NCBI RefSeq assembly: GCF_047663525.1
Contig: NC_092617.1
Location: 1,988,501 to 2,052,500, forward strand
Origin: Anas platyrhynchos
Taxonomy: Eukaryota; Chordata; Aves; Anseriformes; Anatidae
Direction of reading: 5' to 3'
DNA: 64,000 bases
Part shown: positions 1 to 10,795 of the stretch, one piece after another
Layout: the number at the start of each line of letters is the position of its first letter
How positions within the stretch are numbered: the first letter of the stretch is position 1
Notes under the pieces: model-generated
The model's input: the letters and a program-made list of their open reading frames with translations, nothing else
What the model was told of the DNA's origin: nothing
Databases searched by the model: none
Program-made: the position numbers and the translations under genes

Positions 1-898
1 GACACCAGACTTGGAGAAATTGCAGATTCTGCTGAGGGTAGAAAGGCCTTGCAGAGAGACCTGGACTGATTGGAGAGCTGGGCAATCACCAACCACATGA
101 AGTTTAACAAAGACAAGTGCTGGGTCCTGCACCTGGGATGGGGCAACCCTAGCTATACATACAGACTGGGCGATGAGACGCTGGAGAACATCCCCAGCAG
201 CCTAGAAGAGAGGGATCTGGGGGTCGTGGTAGACAGTAAGTTGAATATGAGCCAGCAGTGTGCCCTGGCAGCCAGGAGGACCAATCGTATCCTGGGGTGC
301 ATCAAGCACGGCATTGCTAGTCGGTTGAGGGAGGAGATTGTACTGCTCTTCTCTGCCCTGGTGTGACCTCACCTCGAGTACTGTGTGCAGTTCTGGGCAG
401 CACAGGATAAAAAGGACATGAAACTGTTGGAGAGTGTCCAGAGGAGGGCTACGAAGATGGTGAAAGGCCTGGAGGGGAAGACGTACGAGGAACGGCTGAG
501 GGCACTGGGCCTGTTCATCCTGGAGAAGAGGAGGCTGAGGGGAGACCTCATCGCAGTCTACAACTTCCTCGTAAGGGGGTGTCGAGAGGCAGGAGACCTT
601 TTCTCCATTAACACCAGTGACAAGACCCGCGGGAACGGGGTTAAGCTGAGGCAGGGGAAATTTAGGCTTGACATCAGGAGGGGGTTCTTCACAGAGAGGG
701 TAATTGCACACTAGAACAGGCTCCCCAGGGAAGTGGTCACTGCACCGAGCCTGACTGAATTTAAGAAGAGATTGGACTGTGCACTTAGTCACATTGTCTG
801 AACTTTTGGGTAGACCTGTGCGTTGTCAAGAGTTGGACTTGATGATCCTTAAGGGTCCCTTCCAACTCAGGATATTCTATGATTCTATGATTCTATGA
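1..898 (+). repeat. CR1 LINE, 3' end with broken ORF2 C-terminus
   Basis: Encodes the region after the reverse transcriptase core of a CR1 ORF2: recognisable pieces include [18 protein letters not shown] and [10 protein letters not shown]. It ends in ATTCTATG-type repeats at about 877-898, the CR1 3' signature. The frame is closed by stops at 67-69, 364-366 and 712-714. The left end is cut by the window, so the full length is unknown. It is close to the copies at 21854-23685 and 50745-51087, so a fairly young subfamily. Confidence 0.93.
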
Positions 899-959
899 CA
901 TCCTGGCAGCTCCTGGCCAGGCAGAGACATTCCGCATACAGAAGCCCCTCCCAGGAGCC

Positions 960-1510
960 TGCCCTGCACTGTCGTGCAGCCAGAGACTTACTGTGGACAG
1001 AGATGTGAAGGTATCTCCTACACTGAGCTCTTCTCTGCCCACACCCTTCAGGCTGCCTGGAATCCCTTCCTGCCTGGGTGCCTGCAGTCAGAGCCCCCAG
1101 CCCTGCTGCGCTGTGCAGAGGAGCTGCTCCTGGGCACAGCTGTCTCTCTGCACCAGGGCCCTCTTGCCACGAGCTCTCTCTGTCCCACGAGCCCAGCCCA
1201 GCTCAGCAGCACAGCACCAGCCCAAGCCCTTGGAATCACCCCTCTGGGGGCTTGGCTGATGAGCCCACGAACCTCAGGCACTCAGAGACAATTGAAGACA
1301 TCTCTCCAGAGGTCCAAGTCAGAAGCAAGTTTCCTGCAGTGTCCCCCTGAGGGCCAGCACTCACACAGCCTCCCTTGGAGCTCATTAGAGCAGAACCCTG
1401 GAGGCAGTGATGACAAGGAGACAAAGGCAATGTGAAGGTGACACTGATGTGTAGGAAAACTGCATGTGTTTCACCAAGCACAAGGGTCAGGCCTTGACCC
1501 TTGTCCTCTG
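960..1510 (-). repeat. U block, copy 1 (OR upstream block)
   Basis: U block: a GC-rich stretch containing the GCAGAGGAGCTGCTCCTGGG core, then a tail with a GAGGGCCAGCACTCACACAG core. The block recurs next to the 5' side of the ORs in this window. This copy has no OR within view to its left; its partner is either left of the window or was displaced by the CR1 at 1-898. Possible content is promoter or leader exon, which is inference from position only. Strand is given in OR sense. Confidence 0.75.
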
Positions 1511-2240
1511 GGAAGGGAGATCCTTTCCCTTCAGACACTGTGCGGGGCTGGGCTGGAGTTACTGGGACAGAGACCACTGCTGGCAGTGGAGGTGCTCTGG
1601 TATCTCCACCTGGCTCCATACGAATCCCCCAAAGGGCTCTGGTCTCTTGCATGTCCTGCTTGTTTATTGTCTGACAGCAAAACTCTGACTCAATACCCAG
1701 TAATTTCTTTAGTACTTAAGTAAATGGGCAACTACTCATCACCTCAAATGTTTCAATCCTTTCTATAAAACATTACACACAAAGTGTAATTTCTATCGTG
1801 AAGAAATGTGAATGTTCAGGATGTATATTCATTGCAGGAGAAGAAATTCTGAAGTTCACCTCTACTTGCTTTGTCATCGCTTTTTCTACCATGGTGTGCT
1901 CCCTCATCTTCCAGGTACATCCACCTGTCTTGATTAACCAGACCCTGCTGAATGTCCCTTTTCCAGCTGCCAGTCTGGACCTATGCACTTCCCATGGTTC
2001 TCCTGGTTTGTCCTCCCCTTACTGCTGGATCACTCGGACCACCCTCACCAACCCAGTTTCTGCTTTGAGCTTCAGGTATAAGCAGCACAGCTTGCCCATC
2101 TACCTAATTGTCTGTCTAATTGCTTCCTTAGCTAGAACCTCATAATTTCTCATTGAAATCATATGATATGGGTTAATACTAACACTATTATTTATCGTTT
2201 CTTATCTGTCAGTATAAAATAGGTCTTGTGCAGTCATCCT
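1511..2240 (-). repeat. S block, copy 1
   Basis: Non-coding. Alignable by eye over about 700 bp with 12570-13330, sharing long runs such as GGTGTGCTCCCTCATCTTCC and CATGCACTTCCCATGGTTCT. Divergence is moderate, so it is an old segmental duplicate. No gene is seen. Confidence 0.6.
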
Positions 2241-2661
2241 TTTGGAAAGGCCAGTCTCACAGGAGGCGTAAAAGAGAAGGAGCTTACTCCATGTTTTGGA
2301 AAATTGGAACATGATTTGATTTGAATTAGGAAAACCCTTCTGCACCTGAGTGCAGCCAGGTCTCTAAGGAAAGCAGGTGGAAGCTGGTGCAAAGGAGCTG
2401 TAACATCCAGCTGCAGACTTCAGTGCAGAAGTCTGGTGTAAGGAAAAGTGATGCAAGGAGTAGGTGGACAATGAGAGAAATGGCATGGCTGGGGTGGTGA
2501 GGAACAAGGTTGTCTGTGCAGTGTCAGACCTCAAGAGTCTGCTTTTTCTCCCTATGTATAGCTCCTTAGGAGCAGCCCTAGATCACTATCAACTGGAGAA
2601 TGATGACCTGAACTGAAATGCAACAAAATTCACCCTTCAAAATGAGACATATATCTAATAG
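2241..2661. other. Non-coding spacer, diverged duplicate
   Basis: Weakly similar to 13320-13540 (continuation of the S block). I see no gene, RNA or mobile element in it. Confidence 0.4.
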
Positions 2662-2855
2662 ATCATAGAATCATAGAATCATAGAATATCCTGAGTTGGA
2701 AGGGACCCTTAAGGATCATCAAGTCCAACTCTTGACACCGCACAGGTCTACCCAAGTTCAGACCATGTGACTAAGTGCACAGTCCAATCTCTTCTTAAAT
2801 TCAGTCAGGCTCGGTGCAGTGACCACTTCCCTGGGGAGCCTGTTCCAGTGTGCAA
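2662..2855 (-). repeat. CR1 LINE 3' end fragment
   Basis: About 190 bp of CR1 3' end on the minus strand. It starts with three ATAGAATC units followed by the conserved 3' UTR and the end of ORF2. Very close to the 3' end of the copy at 21854-23685. Confidence 0.92.
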
Positions 2856-3660
2856 ATCTTTCTTCTTAACTATACAATGAATGCTCTGCAATTAGCTGTA
2901 CAATGCTTGAAGACTTGAAGAAAATGACGGGAGAGATATGGCTTTTTAGGAGATTCTGCATTTTAATGAGTTCCGTGGTGTATTCTGGTGCTGAGTCTAT
3001 GGAGCTCAGGTACTGAGAGGAGAGTGATGCAACTATGTAAGACGGCAAAGTCAGAAGGAAAAGTTGAAGTGACTTGGAGTATTGATGGACCCCACTGAGG
3101 GCTGTTACTAATAAAGCCTCCCCAGGGATGCCTTAATTGCACCCAAATAATTGGAGAACATGGCTACAGGCAGTCAAAGGCACTGCACCGAGAAACTCTT
3201 GGTTTGTTTTGGTGAAGTAAAAGGTCCAAGGCCTGTCCCCAGCCACTGGGAGAGAAGATCCTGCACCCCCAAGTCTGGCTCCGGACTCTTCCAGAGGGAC
3301 TATGGGATGTGGTGGGCAGTGTGATGCCAGGGGAAGAGCAATGGTATGACACCTCCCAGCCTCTGCACAGGGTCACAAGAAAGCCATGAGGCCGCGTTTC
3401 AATGACTGCATTTTATCCCCTCATAAGCTATAGCCAAGGGGACAAAAAAGTCCTTCTTGCCAGCACCCACCTCTTTGTCCTCTCCAGACTTGGCTATGCT
3501 GTCCCACACTTTCCCCTATTTCCTTGAAGTCTGCATACACCCATATCTGTTCACCATCTTGATTTCATCCCAGATATTACATCATTTCAGTGACGACTTG
3601 TCAACACTCACCAGCTGTTCCTTGAAACACAAAGCTAGGGTCTGACCACAGACAATCTTT
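2856..3660 (+). repeat. D block, copy 1
   Basis: Non-coding interval repeated at 4840-5650, 13560-14360, 29640-30500 (inverted) and, more diverged, 57190-57600. A shared landmark is the run CTGAGGGCTGTTACTAA near 3095. Short frames in it are broken differently in each copy, so no gene is called. Confidence 0.65.
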
Positions 3661-3890
3661 GGGTGACCTCAGGCACCACAGCACAACAGCTCGAGGTATA
3701 TTTCTTCCTCTTCGTGGCCAGTGCGTAACTTCCAAGGTGCACTCTGTGGCAGTTTTTCTCTCCTGCTAATTCGTACTACCAAAGGAAGCTCTATCAGGGT
3801 GGAAACCACTCCTGAAGTAGGCATCCCAACCCAGCAGGCGCCTTGCGGCCTCTCAGCCAACCAGACACAAGTCACCTCAGCAACACCTTA
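3660..3890 (+). repeat. R block, partial copy
   Basis: Only the first part of the R block (see 9095-9740): the CACTCCTGAAGTAGGCATCC landmark and the run into CAGACACAAGTCACCTCAGC. It is then cut off at the old CR1 fragment that follows. Confidence 0.65.
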
Positions 3891-3909
3891 ACCCTCCTTT
3901 ATCTGAAGT

Positions 3910-4245
3910 ATTTGTACTAACATTTTTTATTGTCTTTCACAGTAGCAGATGGATTGAGCTCCAGCTGGGTTTTGGCCCTTCTATATTCGTCCCTGTACAG
4001 CCCCATAACATTTAGGACACAGCTCCAGAGAAACTGACAGCATGGATGAGAAGGAAGCACAGAAAAGGTGGAACCTGGCATCCTTCCATCCCCTACCCTT
4101 CTGTGACTCTGTGCTGCAATTCCATTCAACTGGTTACTCCTGTATTATCCAAAATTTCCTGCAGCTCCTGATGCTGCTGTCTTGCCAGAGAGAGCACAAT
4201 CACACAAAGGTTGGACTGTCTGCCTGCACACACGAACATCTGACA
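3910..4245 (-). repeat. Ancient CR1 ORF2 fragment, probable
   Basis: The minus strand of the first 130 bp reads AKTQLELNPSATVKDNKK, resembling the segment between the endonuclease and reverse transcriptase domains of CR1 ORF2 (compare [18 protein letters not shown] in the copy at 21854-23685). The same old fragment occurs at 8760-9095 and 42300-42680. The rest is shared flank. The match is short, so confidence is moderate. Confidence 0.5.
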
Positions 4246-4840
4246 TGATGTCGATGTAGAGCCTGGTAGCACGGTTTAGTGATGGACTTGCCAGTACCGA
4301 GGTAAAGTTGCCTGACCTGGGTTACATGTCCTCAAGTAGTGTAAGGCACAATGCAATTCTTTTTGCCTTCTGCATTGACAGCACAGGAAGTATGACTATA
4401 CCCTACTCTATTGAGTAGGGTATATTGAGTACTCAAGAGAGTAGGGTAAAAAAAGTAAATGTCTTTACCTTTCATCCTGAGTTTTCTACAGATGACCTAA
4501 GAGAGACCATGGATGTCCAGGTACCTACTAATATTTAATCTGAATTTCTCTCGTTCCAATGGTCATTTCAATTTTATTATTGCATTGTATTGTATTGTAT
4601 TCCAAAGGAACCCCTGACTTGTCTTAGGGTTTCATGTGCTGGGCTGGGCTGCAGTTACGGGGACAAAGACCACTGCTGGCAGTGGAGGTGTCAGACCTCC
4701 AGACTCTGCTTTTCCTCCATATGAGGATCTCCAAAGAAGTCACCCTGGATCAATAGCAAGAGGAGAATGATGCTGAAAACTGAAATGCAGCAAAATTCAG
4801 CCTTTGAAACAAGAAAATATTTTTTTTAGGTGAGCTTTGA
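4246..4840 (+). repeat. F block, copy 1
   Basis: Duplicated, inverted, at 30500-31165 and partly at 12200-12570; shared run GCACAATGCAATTCTTTTTG. It contains a perfect hairpin at 4397-4424 and a short TTGTA repeat near 4583-4602. No gene is seen. Confidence 0.6.
4397..4424. repeat. Perfect 12-bp inverted repeat with 4-nt loop
   Basis: Arms TATACCCTACTC and GAGTAGGGTATA flank a 4-nt loop. A third partial copy of the arm follows at about 4435-4445. There is no T-run placed to make it a terminator, and the inverted duplicate at 31.0 kb has only part of it. Confidence 0.85.
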
Positions 4841-5650
4841 AATCTTCTTCCTTAACTAGAACATGCAAGCTCTACAATTAGCTGTACAAGGAGTGAAGAC
4901 TTGAAGAAAACTATGGAAGAGATGTTAGGAGTTTCTGCATTTTAATGAGTTCCATGGTGTATTTTGGTGCTGAGTCTATGAAGCTCAGGTACTGAGAGGA
5001 GAGTGATGTAACCGCTTGAGCAAGTAAAGTCAGAAGGACAAGTTGAAGTGACTTGGAGTATTAATGAGCCCCACTGAGGGCTGTTACTAACAAAACCTCC
5101 CCAGGACCTTGTTAGGGCAGATAATTGAAGGCCAGGTCTACAGGCAGGCAAAGCTCTGTGCTGAGAAAAGACTTGGTTTTCTTTGATGAATAAGAAGGTC
5201 CAAGTCCTGATCCCTGGAACTGGGAGGGGAGATCCTGCATCCCCTCTCCCATGTCAGGGGTCTTGCAGGGGTCTGTGGGATGTGGTGGGCAGTGTGATAG
5301 CTTGGGAACAACACAGATATGACACCTCTCTGCCTCTGCACATTGCTGCAAGGAAGCAAACAGGCCCCATTGCAATGAGTATAACATGTCACCCCACAAG
5401 CTCTAGCCAAGGGGACAAAAACTTCAGGGCTCTTCGGGCCTTCCCTTTTAAACAGCACCCTCTGCCTTTTCCTTTGAAGGCTTTCATGTCATGTGCCACA
5501 GTCTGACCTATTTCTTTGAAGTCAGCAGACACCCATCTCTGTTCACCACCTTGCTCTCATTGTTTGCTTTCACCCATGTTTGTCAACCCTCATGAGGTCT
5601 TCACTGAAACACAAAAATATGGTGTGATCACCGATACTCTTCGGGTGATG
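4840..5650 (+). repeat. D block, copy 2
   Basis: Second D block in the same orientation as copy 1, about 1.9 kb away. Together 2856-3890 and 4840-5830 form a tandem pair of D plus partial R. No gene is called. Confidence 0.6.
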
Positions 5651-5829
5651 TTGGGCACCACAGCACTACCCTTTGAGGTACATTTCTTCCTCATCAAGGC
5701 CAGTGCCAAAATTCCAAGGTGCAATTTGAGGTAGTTTTACTCTCCTGCTCTTTTCCACTACTAAAGCAAGCTCCATCAGGGTGGAAACCACTCCTGAAGT
5801 AGGCATCCCAACCCAGCAGGGGCTGCTCC
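5650..5829 (+). repeat. R block, partial copy
   Basis: Start of the R block up to CCCAACCCAGCAGG, where it switches directly into the M module at about 5825. The junction is a recombination breakpoint. Confidence 0.6.
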
Positions 5830-5990
5830 TGCATGTGTCTGCTGGGCTCTTGGTCCTGAGCCCCTCCTCCGTGCTGGGGCTGCTCCTCCAGCTCCAGAAG
5901 AGATGGGAAGAGAGGGATACTGAGACCACTGAATTTATGCTGTCTTCTTTATTGTCTATACCTACGGAGGAAAACTATTTCAATAGGTTG
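5830..5990 (-). repeat. M module, copy 1 (OR downstream block, short)
   Basis: M module: a block found just 3' of the OR genes. It starts at the poly(A) signal and runs on through a GC-rich stretch with landmarks CATCTC(C/T)TCTGGAGCTGG and TGCTGGGGCTGCTCC. This copy keeps only the 160 bp nearest the gene. Fuller copies are at 26835-27280, 38780-39215 and 45770-46195. Confidence 0.65.
5948..5953 (-). promoter_or_regulatory. Poly(A) signal AATAAA for the OR at 6197
   Basis: AATAAA on the minus strand, about 245 nt after the stop codon. It is embedded in a conserved GACAATAAAGA context shared with the copies at 26859, 39184 and 46162. Confidence 0.6.
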
Positions 5991-6196
5991 AATAGAAGAT
6001 GAATTCAAAGTAAATAATTACTTAATAAATTAAACCAATATAAAAAGTTATGAAAAAAATAAAAACTAAAAATGATATGAAAATCTCTCATGTCAGTTTC
6101 TCAAATAGAACGGTAGTGTTTAGAGGATTATTATTATTATTACAATATGATAAAAATACTAAGTATAAAAATAATATTATACAAATCACAATAATG

Positions 6197-7138
6197 TTAA
6201 GAACACTGATGTTTAAGAAACACATATAGAAACAATTTCCTCACTGCAACCTTGAGCTCCTTATTCCTCATGCTGTAAATGAGGGGGTTCACTGCTGGAG
6301 GTACCACTGAGTACAAAAGTGACACCACCAAGTCCAGAGATGGGGAAGAGATGGAAGCGGGCTTCAGGTAGGCAAACATGGAAGTGCTGAGAAAGAGGAA
6401 GACCATGGCGAGGTGAGGGAGGCACGTGGAAAAGGCTTTGTGCCGTCCCTGCTCAGAGGGTATCCTCAGCACTGCCCTGAAAATCTGCACATAGGACAGC
6501 AAAATGAAATCAAAACAACCAAAGGCCAAAAAAACACTGAACACAAGTGCCCCGATTTCCCGGAGGAAGGTATCTGAGCAGGAGAGCTTGAGGATCTGGG
6601 GGATTTCACAGAAGAATTGGTCCACAGCATTGCCGTGGCAGAGGGGCAGGGAAAATGTAGTGGCTGTGTGCAGGACAGCATTGAGAAAGCCACTGCCCCA
6701 GGCAGCTGCTGCCATCTGGGCACAAGCTCTGCTGCCCAGGAGGCTCCCGTAGTGCAGGGGCTTGCAGATGGCAACGTAGCGGTCATACGACATGACGGTG
6801 AGAAGGGAAAACTCTGCTGATATGAAGAAGAGAAACAGAAAGACCTGGACAGTACATCCTTGATAGGAGATGGCCCTGGTGTCCCAGAGGGTATTGGCCA
6901 TGGCTTTGGGCAGAGTGGTGGAGATGCAGCCCAGGTCGAGGAGGGCGAGGTTGAGGAGGAAGAAGTACATGGGGGTGTGGAGGCGGTGGTGGCAGGCTAC
7001 GGCGCTGAGGATGAGGCCGTTGCCCAGGAGGGCAGCCAGGTAGATGCCCAGGAGGAGTGTGAAGTGCAGGAGCTGCAGCTCACGCGTGTCTGCGAATGCC
7101 AGCAGGAGGAACTCACTCACTGAGCTGATGTTCACCAT
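6197..7138 (-). CDS. Olfactory receptor, OR14-like (intact, 313 aa)
   Basis: Seven-transmembrane G-protein-coupled receptor for odorants, expected in olfactory neuron cilia and coupled to the olfactory G protein. Visible hallmarks: N-glycosylation sequon NIS at residues 3-5, TM1 Asn40 (GN), LHTPMYFFLLNLALLD at 53-68, Cys95 for the TM3-loop disulfide, MSYDRYVAIC at 116-125, loop cysteines 167, 177 and 187, KAFSTCLPHL at 234-243, and NPLIY at 284-288. Full family length, single exon. The ATG follows a splice acceptor by 23 nt (exon starts at 7161). Odd points: Ser117 where the paralogs here have Ala, and Asp210 in TM5 where they have Val. OR14-like (bird gamma-c) is inferred from overall similarity to that clade; the odorant is unknown. 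Confidence 0.96.
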   Translation of the reverse strand: MVNISSVSEFLLLAFADTRELQLLHFTLLLGIYLAALLGNGLILSAVACHHRLHTPMYFFLLNLALLDLGCISTTLPKAMANTLWDTRAISYQGCTVQVFLFLFFISAEFSLLTVMSYDRYVAICKPLHYGSLLGSRACAQMAAAAWGSGFLNAVLHTATTFSLPLCHGNAVDQFFCEIPQILKLSCSDTFLREIGALVFSVFLAFGCFDFILLSYVQIFRAVLRIPSEQGRHKAFSTCLPHLAMVFLFLSTSMFAYLKPASISSPSLDLVVSLLYSVVPPAVNPLIYSMRNKELKVAVRKLFLYVFLKHQCS

Positions 7139-7330
7139 TCCCTGACCTAGAAAATGCTTGTCTGTTGAAGAGGAGAAGGCAAAGCAAAGTTAGAACAGAC
7201 TATTTAAACTCAAAACTATTCCAAGCCTAAGAGCACCCCCAGCACAAGCCCCTCTTTTTGCAGTAGAACCTCAAAGACTCTCAAAGCCTACTGCATTGCC
7301 CACTGCCCTCCCAGAAACAAGACCCAGCAG
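7139..7330 (-). promoter_or_regulatory. 5' leader and splice acceptor of the OR at 6197
   Basis: In OR sense a pyrimidine tract with CTCCTCTTCAACAG ends at 7162, leaving a 23-nt leader before the ATG. The same string precedes the OR at 25381. The donor was not located. Confidence 0.6.
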
Positions 7331-7900
7331 GAGATCCTTCCAGGACCTGCAGCTGCATGGCCCTGCAGCCAGACACTTACCTTGTCAAGGGCTGTGCAGA
7401 TTTCTCCTGCAGGCAGCTCTCAGCATCCTCCCACTGCCAAGTGCCTCCAAGCCCTCTCTCCTTCTCTCCTCTCTGTGTGCCAGCTGCGGTCAGAGCCCCC
7501 AGCCCTGCTGCACTGTGCAGAGGAGCTGCTCCTGGACACAGCTGTCTCTCTGCTTCATGGGACTTTCTGAAATGTGATTTTTCTGTCCCATGAGCCCGGC
7601 CCAGCTCAGCAGCACAGCACCAGCCCAAGCCCTTGGAATCACCCCTCTGGGGGCTTGGCTGATGAGCCCACGAACCTCAGGCACTCAGAGACAATTGAAG
7701 ACATCTCTCCAGAAGTGCAAGTCAGAGGCAAGTTTCCTGCAGTGTTCTCCTGAGGGCCAGCACTCACACAGCCTCCCTTGGAGCTCGTTAGAGCAGAACC
7801 CTGGAGGCAGTGAGGACAAGGAGACGAAGGCAATGTGAAGGTGACACTGATATGTGGACAAACTGGATGTGTGTCACCAAGCACAAGGGTCAGTCCTTGA
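7330..7900 (-). repeat. U block, copy 2
   Basis: Upstream of the OR at 6197, starting only about 190 bp from its ATG, much nearer than in the other units. Same core as 960-1510. Candidate promoter or first-exon region by position. Confidence 0.7.
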
Positions 7901-8600
7901 ACTCAAGTGCCTGGGAAGGGGGATCCCTTCCCTTGACAGGTTGCTCAGGGCTCTTCGTGGGGCAGTAGGAGATGGGGATGTGCATGGCCAAGTGCAGGAG
8001 AATGGTACGAGCCCTGCCTGGTTCATGGGTGGGAGTGAGGAGGCAATGAGGCCCTGGTGCTTTCACTGTCAGCTGTCTCCTCATGGGCTTCAGTGGAAGA
8101 GACAACAGCCATAGCCATGGAGAGAAAGACCTGGGTCCTGCTAGGACTTTGAACCTTGCCATAACCCTTGCTCCTCTCCAAACCAAGTTAGTTGTAGAGA
8201 GTTACTGGTTAGTTGTAGAGACTTGTCCATGTGGTGTCATACGGTATCAGAGCTGAGTATGGTAACTCAGATCTTCTTGGTGGCCATGCTCCTCATGAGG
8301 CAGCTCTGTAGGAAGCTGCCCTGGTTCCTGCTGAGCAGGCAACACTGCTCATATGGCATCCCTTGTGGTGCCCAGGCCCTCCTCCTCCTGTGTACTCAGC
8401 AGTATCCCAGTCTGCTCTGATGTGTGGCGTTACTCTCTCATTCAGGACTGGGCTCTTCTCCTTGTAAATGTCTAGAGGTTTCTTTAGACAAAATCCTATA
8501 GTTTCTCAAGCTCCCACCATACTGATGCACCGTTCTGTCAGCTGTTCCTGTCTGCAGGCAGACAGTTCAGCCTTTGTGTGATTGTGCTGTCTCTGACATT
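7900..8600 (-). repeat. V block, copy 1
   Basis: Continuation of U in this unit, shared with 33485-34025 and 41755-42300 (landmark CACACTGATGC(A/T)CC(A/G)TTCT near the end). No frame is conserved across the three copies. Confidence 0.6.
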
Positions 8601-8624
8601 ACAGCAGCATTGGGAGGTACAGGG

Positions 8625-8745
8625 GACACAGAATCACACACAGAACCACACAGAATTGTCTTGGTTAGAAGAGACCTCAAGATCATCGAGTCCAACCTCT
8701 GACCTAACACTAACAAGTCCTCCACTAAACCAACATTTGGATAAT
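8625..8745 (-). repeat. CR1 LINE 3' end fragment (old subfamily)
   Basis: Contains AGAGACCTCAAGATCATCGA and a CACAGAATC-like head. This matches the 3' end type seen at 62150-62231, in reverse orientation. Truncated to about 120 bp. Confidence 0.7.
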
Positions 8746-8759
8746 ACAGGAGTAACCAG

Positions 8760-9095
8760 TTCAATGGAACTGCAACACAGTCACAGAAAGGTAATGCGTG
8801 GAAGGCTGCCAGATTCTACTTTTTCTGTTCTTCATTCTCATGCATGCTGTCAGTTTCTCTGCAGCTGTGTCCTAAAAGTTATGGGGCTGTGCAGGACAAA
8901 GTTAGAAGGGCCAAAGCCCAGCTGGAGCTTAATCAATCCATTCATGTCAAAGACAATAAACACTGCTTATATAAATACTTTAAATAAAAGAGGATTAAGA
9001 ATCATCATAAATTATTGGATGTGGGCAGAAACCTGGTGCCAAGAGATAAGGTAAAGGCTGAGATAATTAATGCCTTCTTTGCCTCAGTCTGTAGC
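8760..9095 (+). repeat. Ancient CR1 ORF2 fragment, probable
   Basis: Parallel to 42300-42680. The plus strand shows a decayed segment upstream of the reverse transcriptase core (KLEGPKPSWS, then remnants of an AEIINAFFASVCS motif at about 9055-9095). It merges directly into the R block. Confidence 0.55.
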
Positions 9096-9740
9096 AGGAA
9101 GACCAGTTGTTCCCCTGGACATTTCTTCCTCCTCATGGCCAGTGCCCACCTTTTAGGGTGGTTTGTGTCTTTTTTTTTTTTTTTTTTTTTTTTCTCCTAC
9201 TCTTTCCTACAACCACAGAAAGGTCCATCAGGGTGGAAACCCCTCCTGAAGTAGGTATCCCAACCCAGCAGGATCCTTGTGGCCTCTCAGCCAACCAGAC
9301 ACAAGTCACCTCAGCAGCAGCTTCCAAGCCAGGGGCCTGCTGCTGGCCTTGCAGCTTCTTGGCTACACACAGCCAAGCCTTGTGCCTGCTGCTGCCCAGT
9401 CATGGACTCAAGCAGAAGGGACAGGACAACCCATCTGGGGGCCTTCTTTCTGCCTGGGTCCTCCTGGCTCTGGAGGCAGAGGGGATCACCCAGTCAGCAT
9501 GCCAAGCAGGTGCCTTCTGCTGGCCTAGCAGGGCCACTGCCAGATGTCAGCCCAAAAGTGCAGCTCCCAGGGAGAAGTCAAGGCTGACCTGCCACCTCCA
9601 GACAAAATTGACCTCCCAGTCCCTTTCCGTGACACGTTCTTGCTGCTGCCCTATCAACTACAGAGGCAGAAGTCGCCTCACAGTCCCTGCCACAGTCACA
9701 TTCCTTCTGCTGGGCCATGAGATCCTCAGGCATAGCTGAC
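9095..9740 (+). repeat. R block, copy 1 (reference copy)
   Basis: R block: a roughly 600-bp composite repeat found nine times in the window, including partial copies. Landmarks in order: CCTGAAGTAGG near 9245, CAGACACAAGTCACCTCAGC near 9296, CATGGACTCAAGCAGAAGGG near 9403, and CAGTCAGCATGCCAAGCAGG near 9491. It ends in two 62-bp subrepeats (9599-9660 and 9661-9721) with a shared CCCAGTCCCT / CACAGTCCCT core. It also holds a T-run at about 9172-9193. No protein is called; the frames differ between copies. Confidence 0.75.
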
Positions 9741-10480
9741 TGCTTTCTAGTTCCCAAGGGAATAAGGCACAACTTTCTGGGTTTGAGAGTAAACAAATGT
9801 TTAATGGGAAGGTTTGGTGATCTTCTGTGTTTAGGGTATGGTCAGGCTCTGTAGTTTACGTCATTTTTAGGTCTGCCTGGAAGCCTAGTGTTAAATAGAG
9901 GATTTTAATACTAATATTAAGGGAAGGGATTAAGGTGAGTAAGAGAGAAAAAGTAATTGAAAGGGGCTATTTGTTGAGTTTTACTTCAAGGGATACCTTG
10001 TGTTCAAGCTTTAGAGAAATGGATTCCTGTCAGAGTGTTGGAACAGCATTTAGATTTAAGGATTAAGACTACTGGTTAAAGTAGTGTAAGGGCCATACAT
10101 GACTGTACAAGTCAGTGTTGCTGCACAATCTACATTACATGATGCCTCTTACCTCTACAAAATCATTAATTTCTGTTGGCCATGCTCCTCTTCCCACCCC
10201 AAAATCTCACATCTCTCGTGTCCAGGTTGCTCCTGACCTCCCCATATCTTATTGGGATCAGCTTTCCCATGACATAGGCAGTATATGTTTCATCTCTGTG
10301 GGCTACTCTGTTCTTCAGAGAGAAGTGGCATTGTAGTCAGGAGGGAAAAGGGCCTAAAGGAGCATCCTGCCCAGTATGCCCATCAGCTCTGCCTCTCTAC
10401 GAAATTGCGCATCCTACCTACTAGTTTTGTTTCCAGAATAGCTTCCATGGATCTCAAGTTCTTTTTCTCAGAAAAGAAAA
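9741..10480 (+). repeat. L block, copy 1
   Basis: AT-rich interval that follows R. Shared with 14830-15440, 28490-28985 (inverted), 34380-34740, 36700-37420 (closest copy), 43260-43780 and 51700-52140. Landmarks: AATTTCTG(C/T)TGGCCA and AAATCTCACATCTCTC. No gene is seen. Confidence 0.65.
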
Positions 10481-10504
10481 GCCAACGAGAGTCTACCCCC
10501 TCTG

Positions 10505-10795
10505 ATGGATGAAAAGGGTGAGCTGGTAATGACAGACATGGAGAAGGCTGAGGGCCTCAACAACATCTTTGCCTCAATCTTCCCTGCCAGTCAGGCTTCC
10601 CAAGTATTTCACTTCCCTGAACCCATAGATGGAGCCTGGGAGGCAAAGAAGATGATCAAGTGGCTGGAGCACCTCTCCTATGAAGAAAGGCTGAGAACAC
10701 TGGGGCTGTTCAGCCTGGAGAAAAGAAGGCTCCAGGGTGACCTCGTCACAGCCTTTCAGTACTTACAGGGGGCTTATAAAAAAAATGGAGTGTGA
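10505..10795 (+). repeat. CR1 LINE fragment with internal deletion
   Basis: The first half reads like the CR1 ORF2 segment before the reverse transcriptase ([15 protein letters not shown]). It then jumps to the C-terminal segment [20 protein letters not shown]. About 1 kb of ORF2, including the catalytic core, is missing between the halves. The first half matches 37566-37720, so this is a deleted relative of that copy. Confidence 0.8.

Noticed and set aside
1320-1350. CCCCTGAGGG in the U block as a possible EBF (Olf-1) site of an OR promoter
   Set aside because: The half-site spacing is 3 nt instead of 2 and one copy (near 7745) has lost the motif, so I could not support it.
9107-9739. 210-codon frame through the R block
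   Set aside because: Other R copies carry frameshifts at different places; the frame is not conserved.
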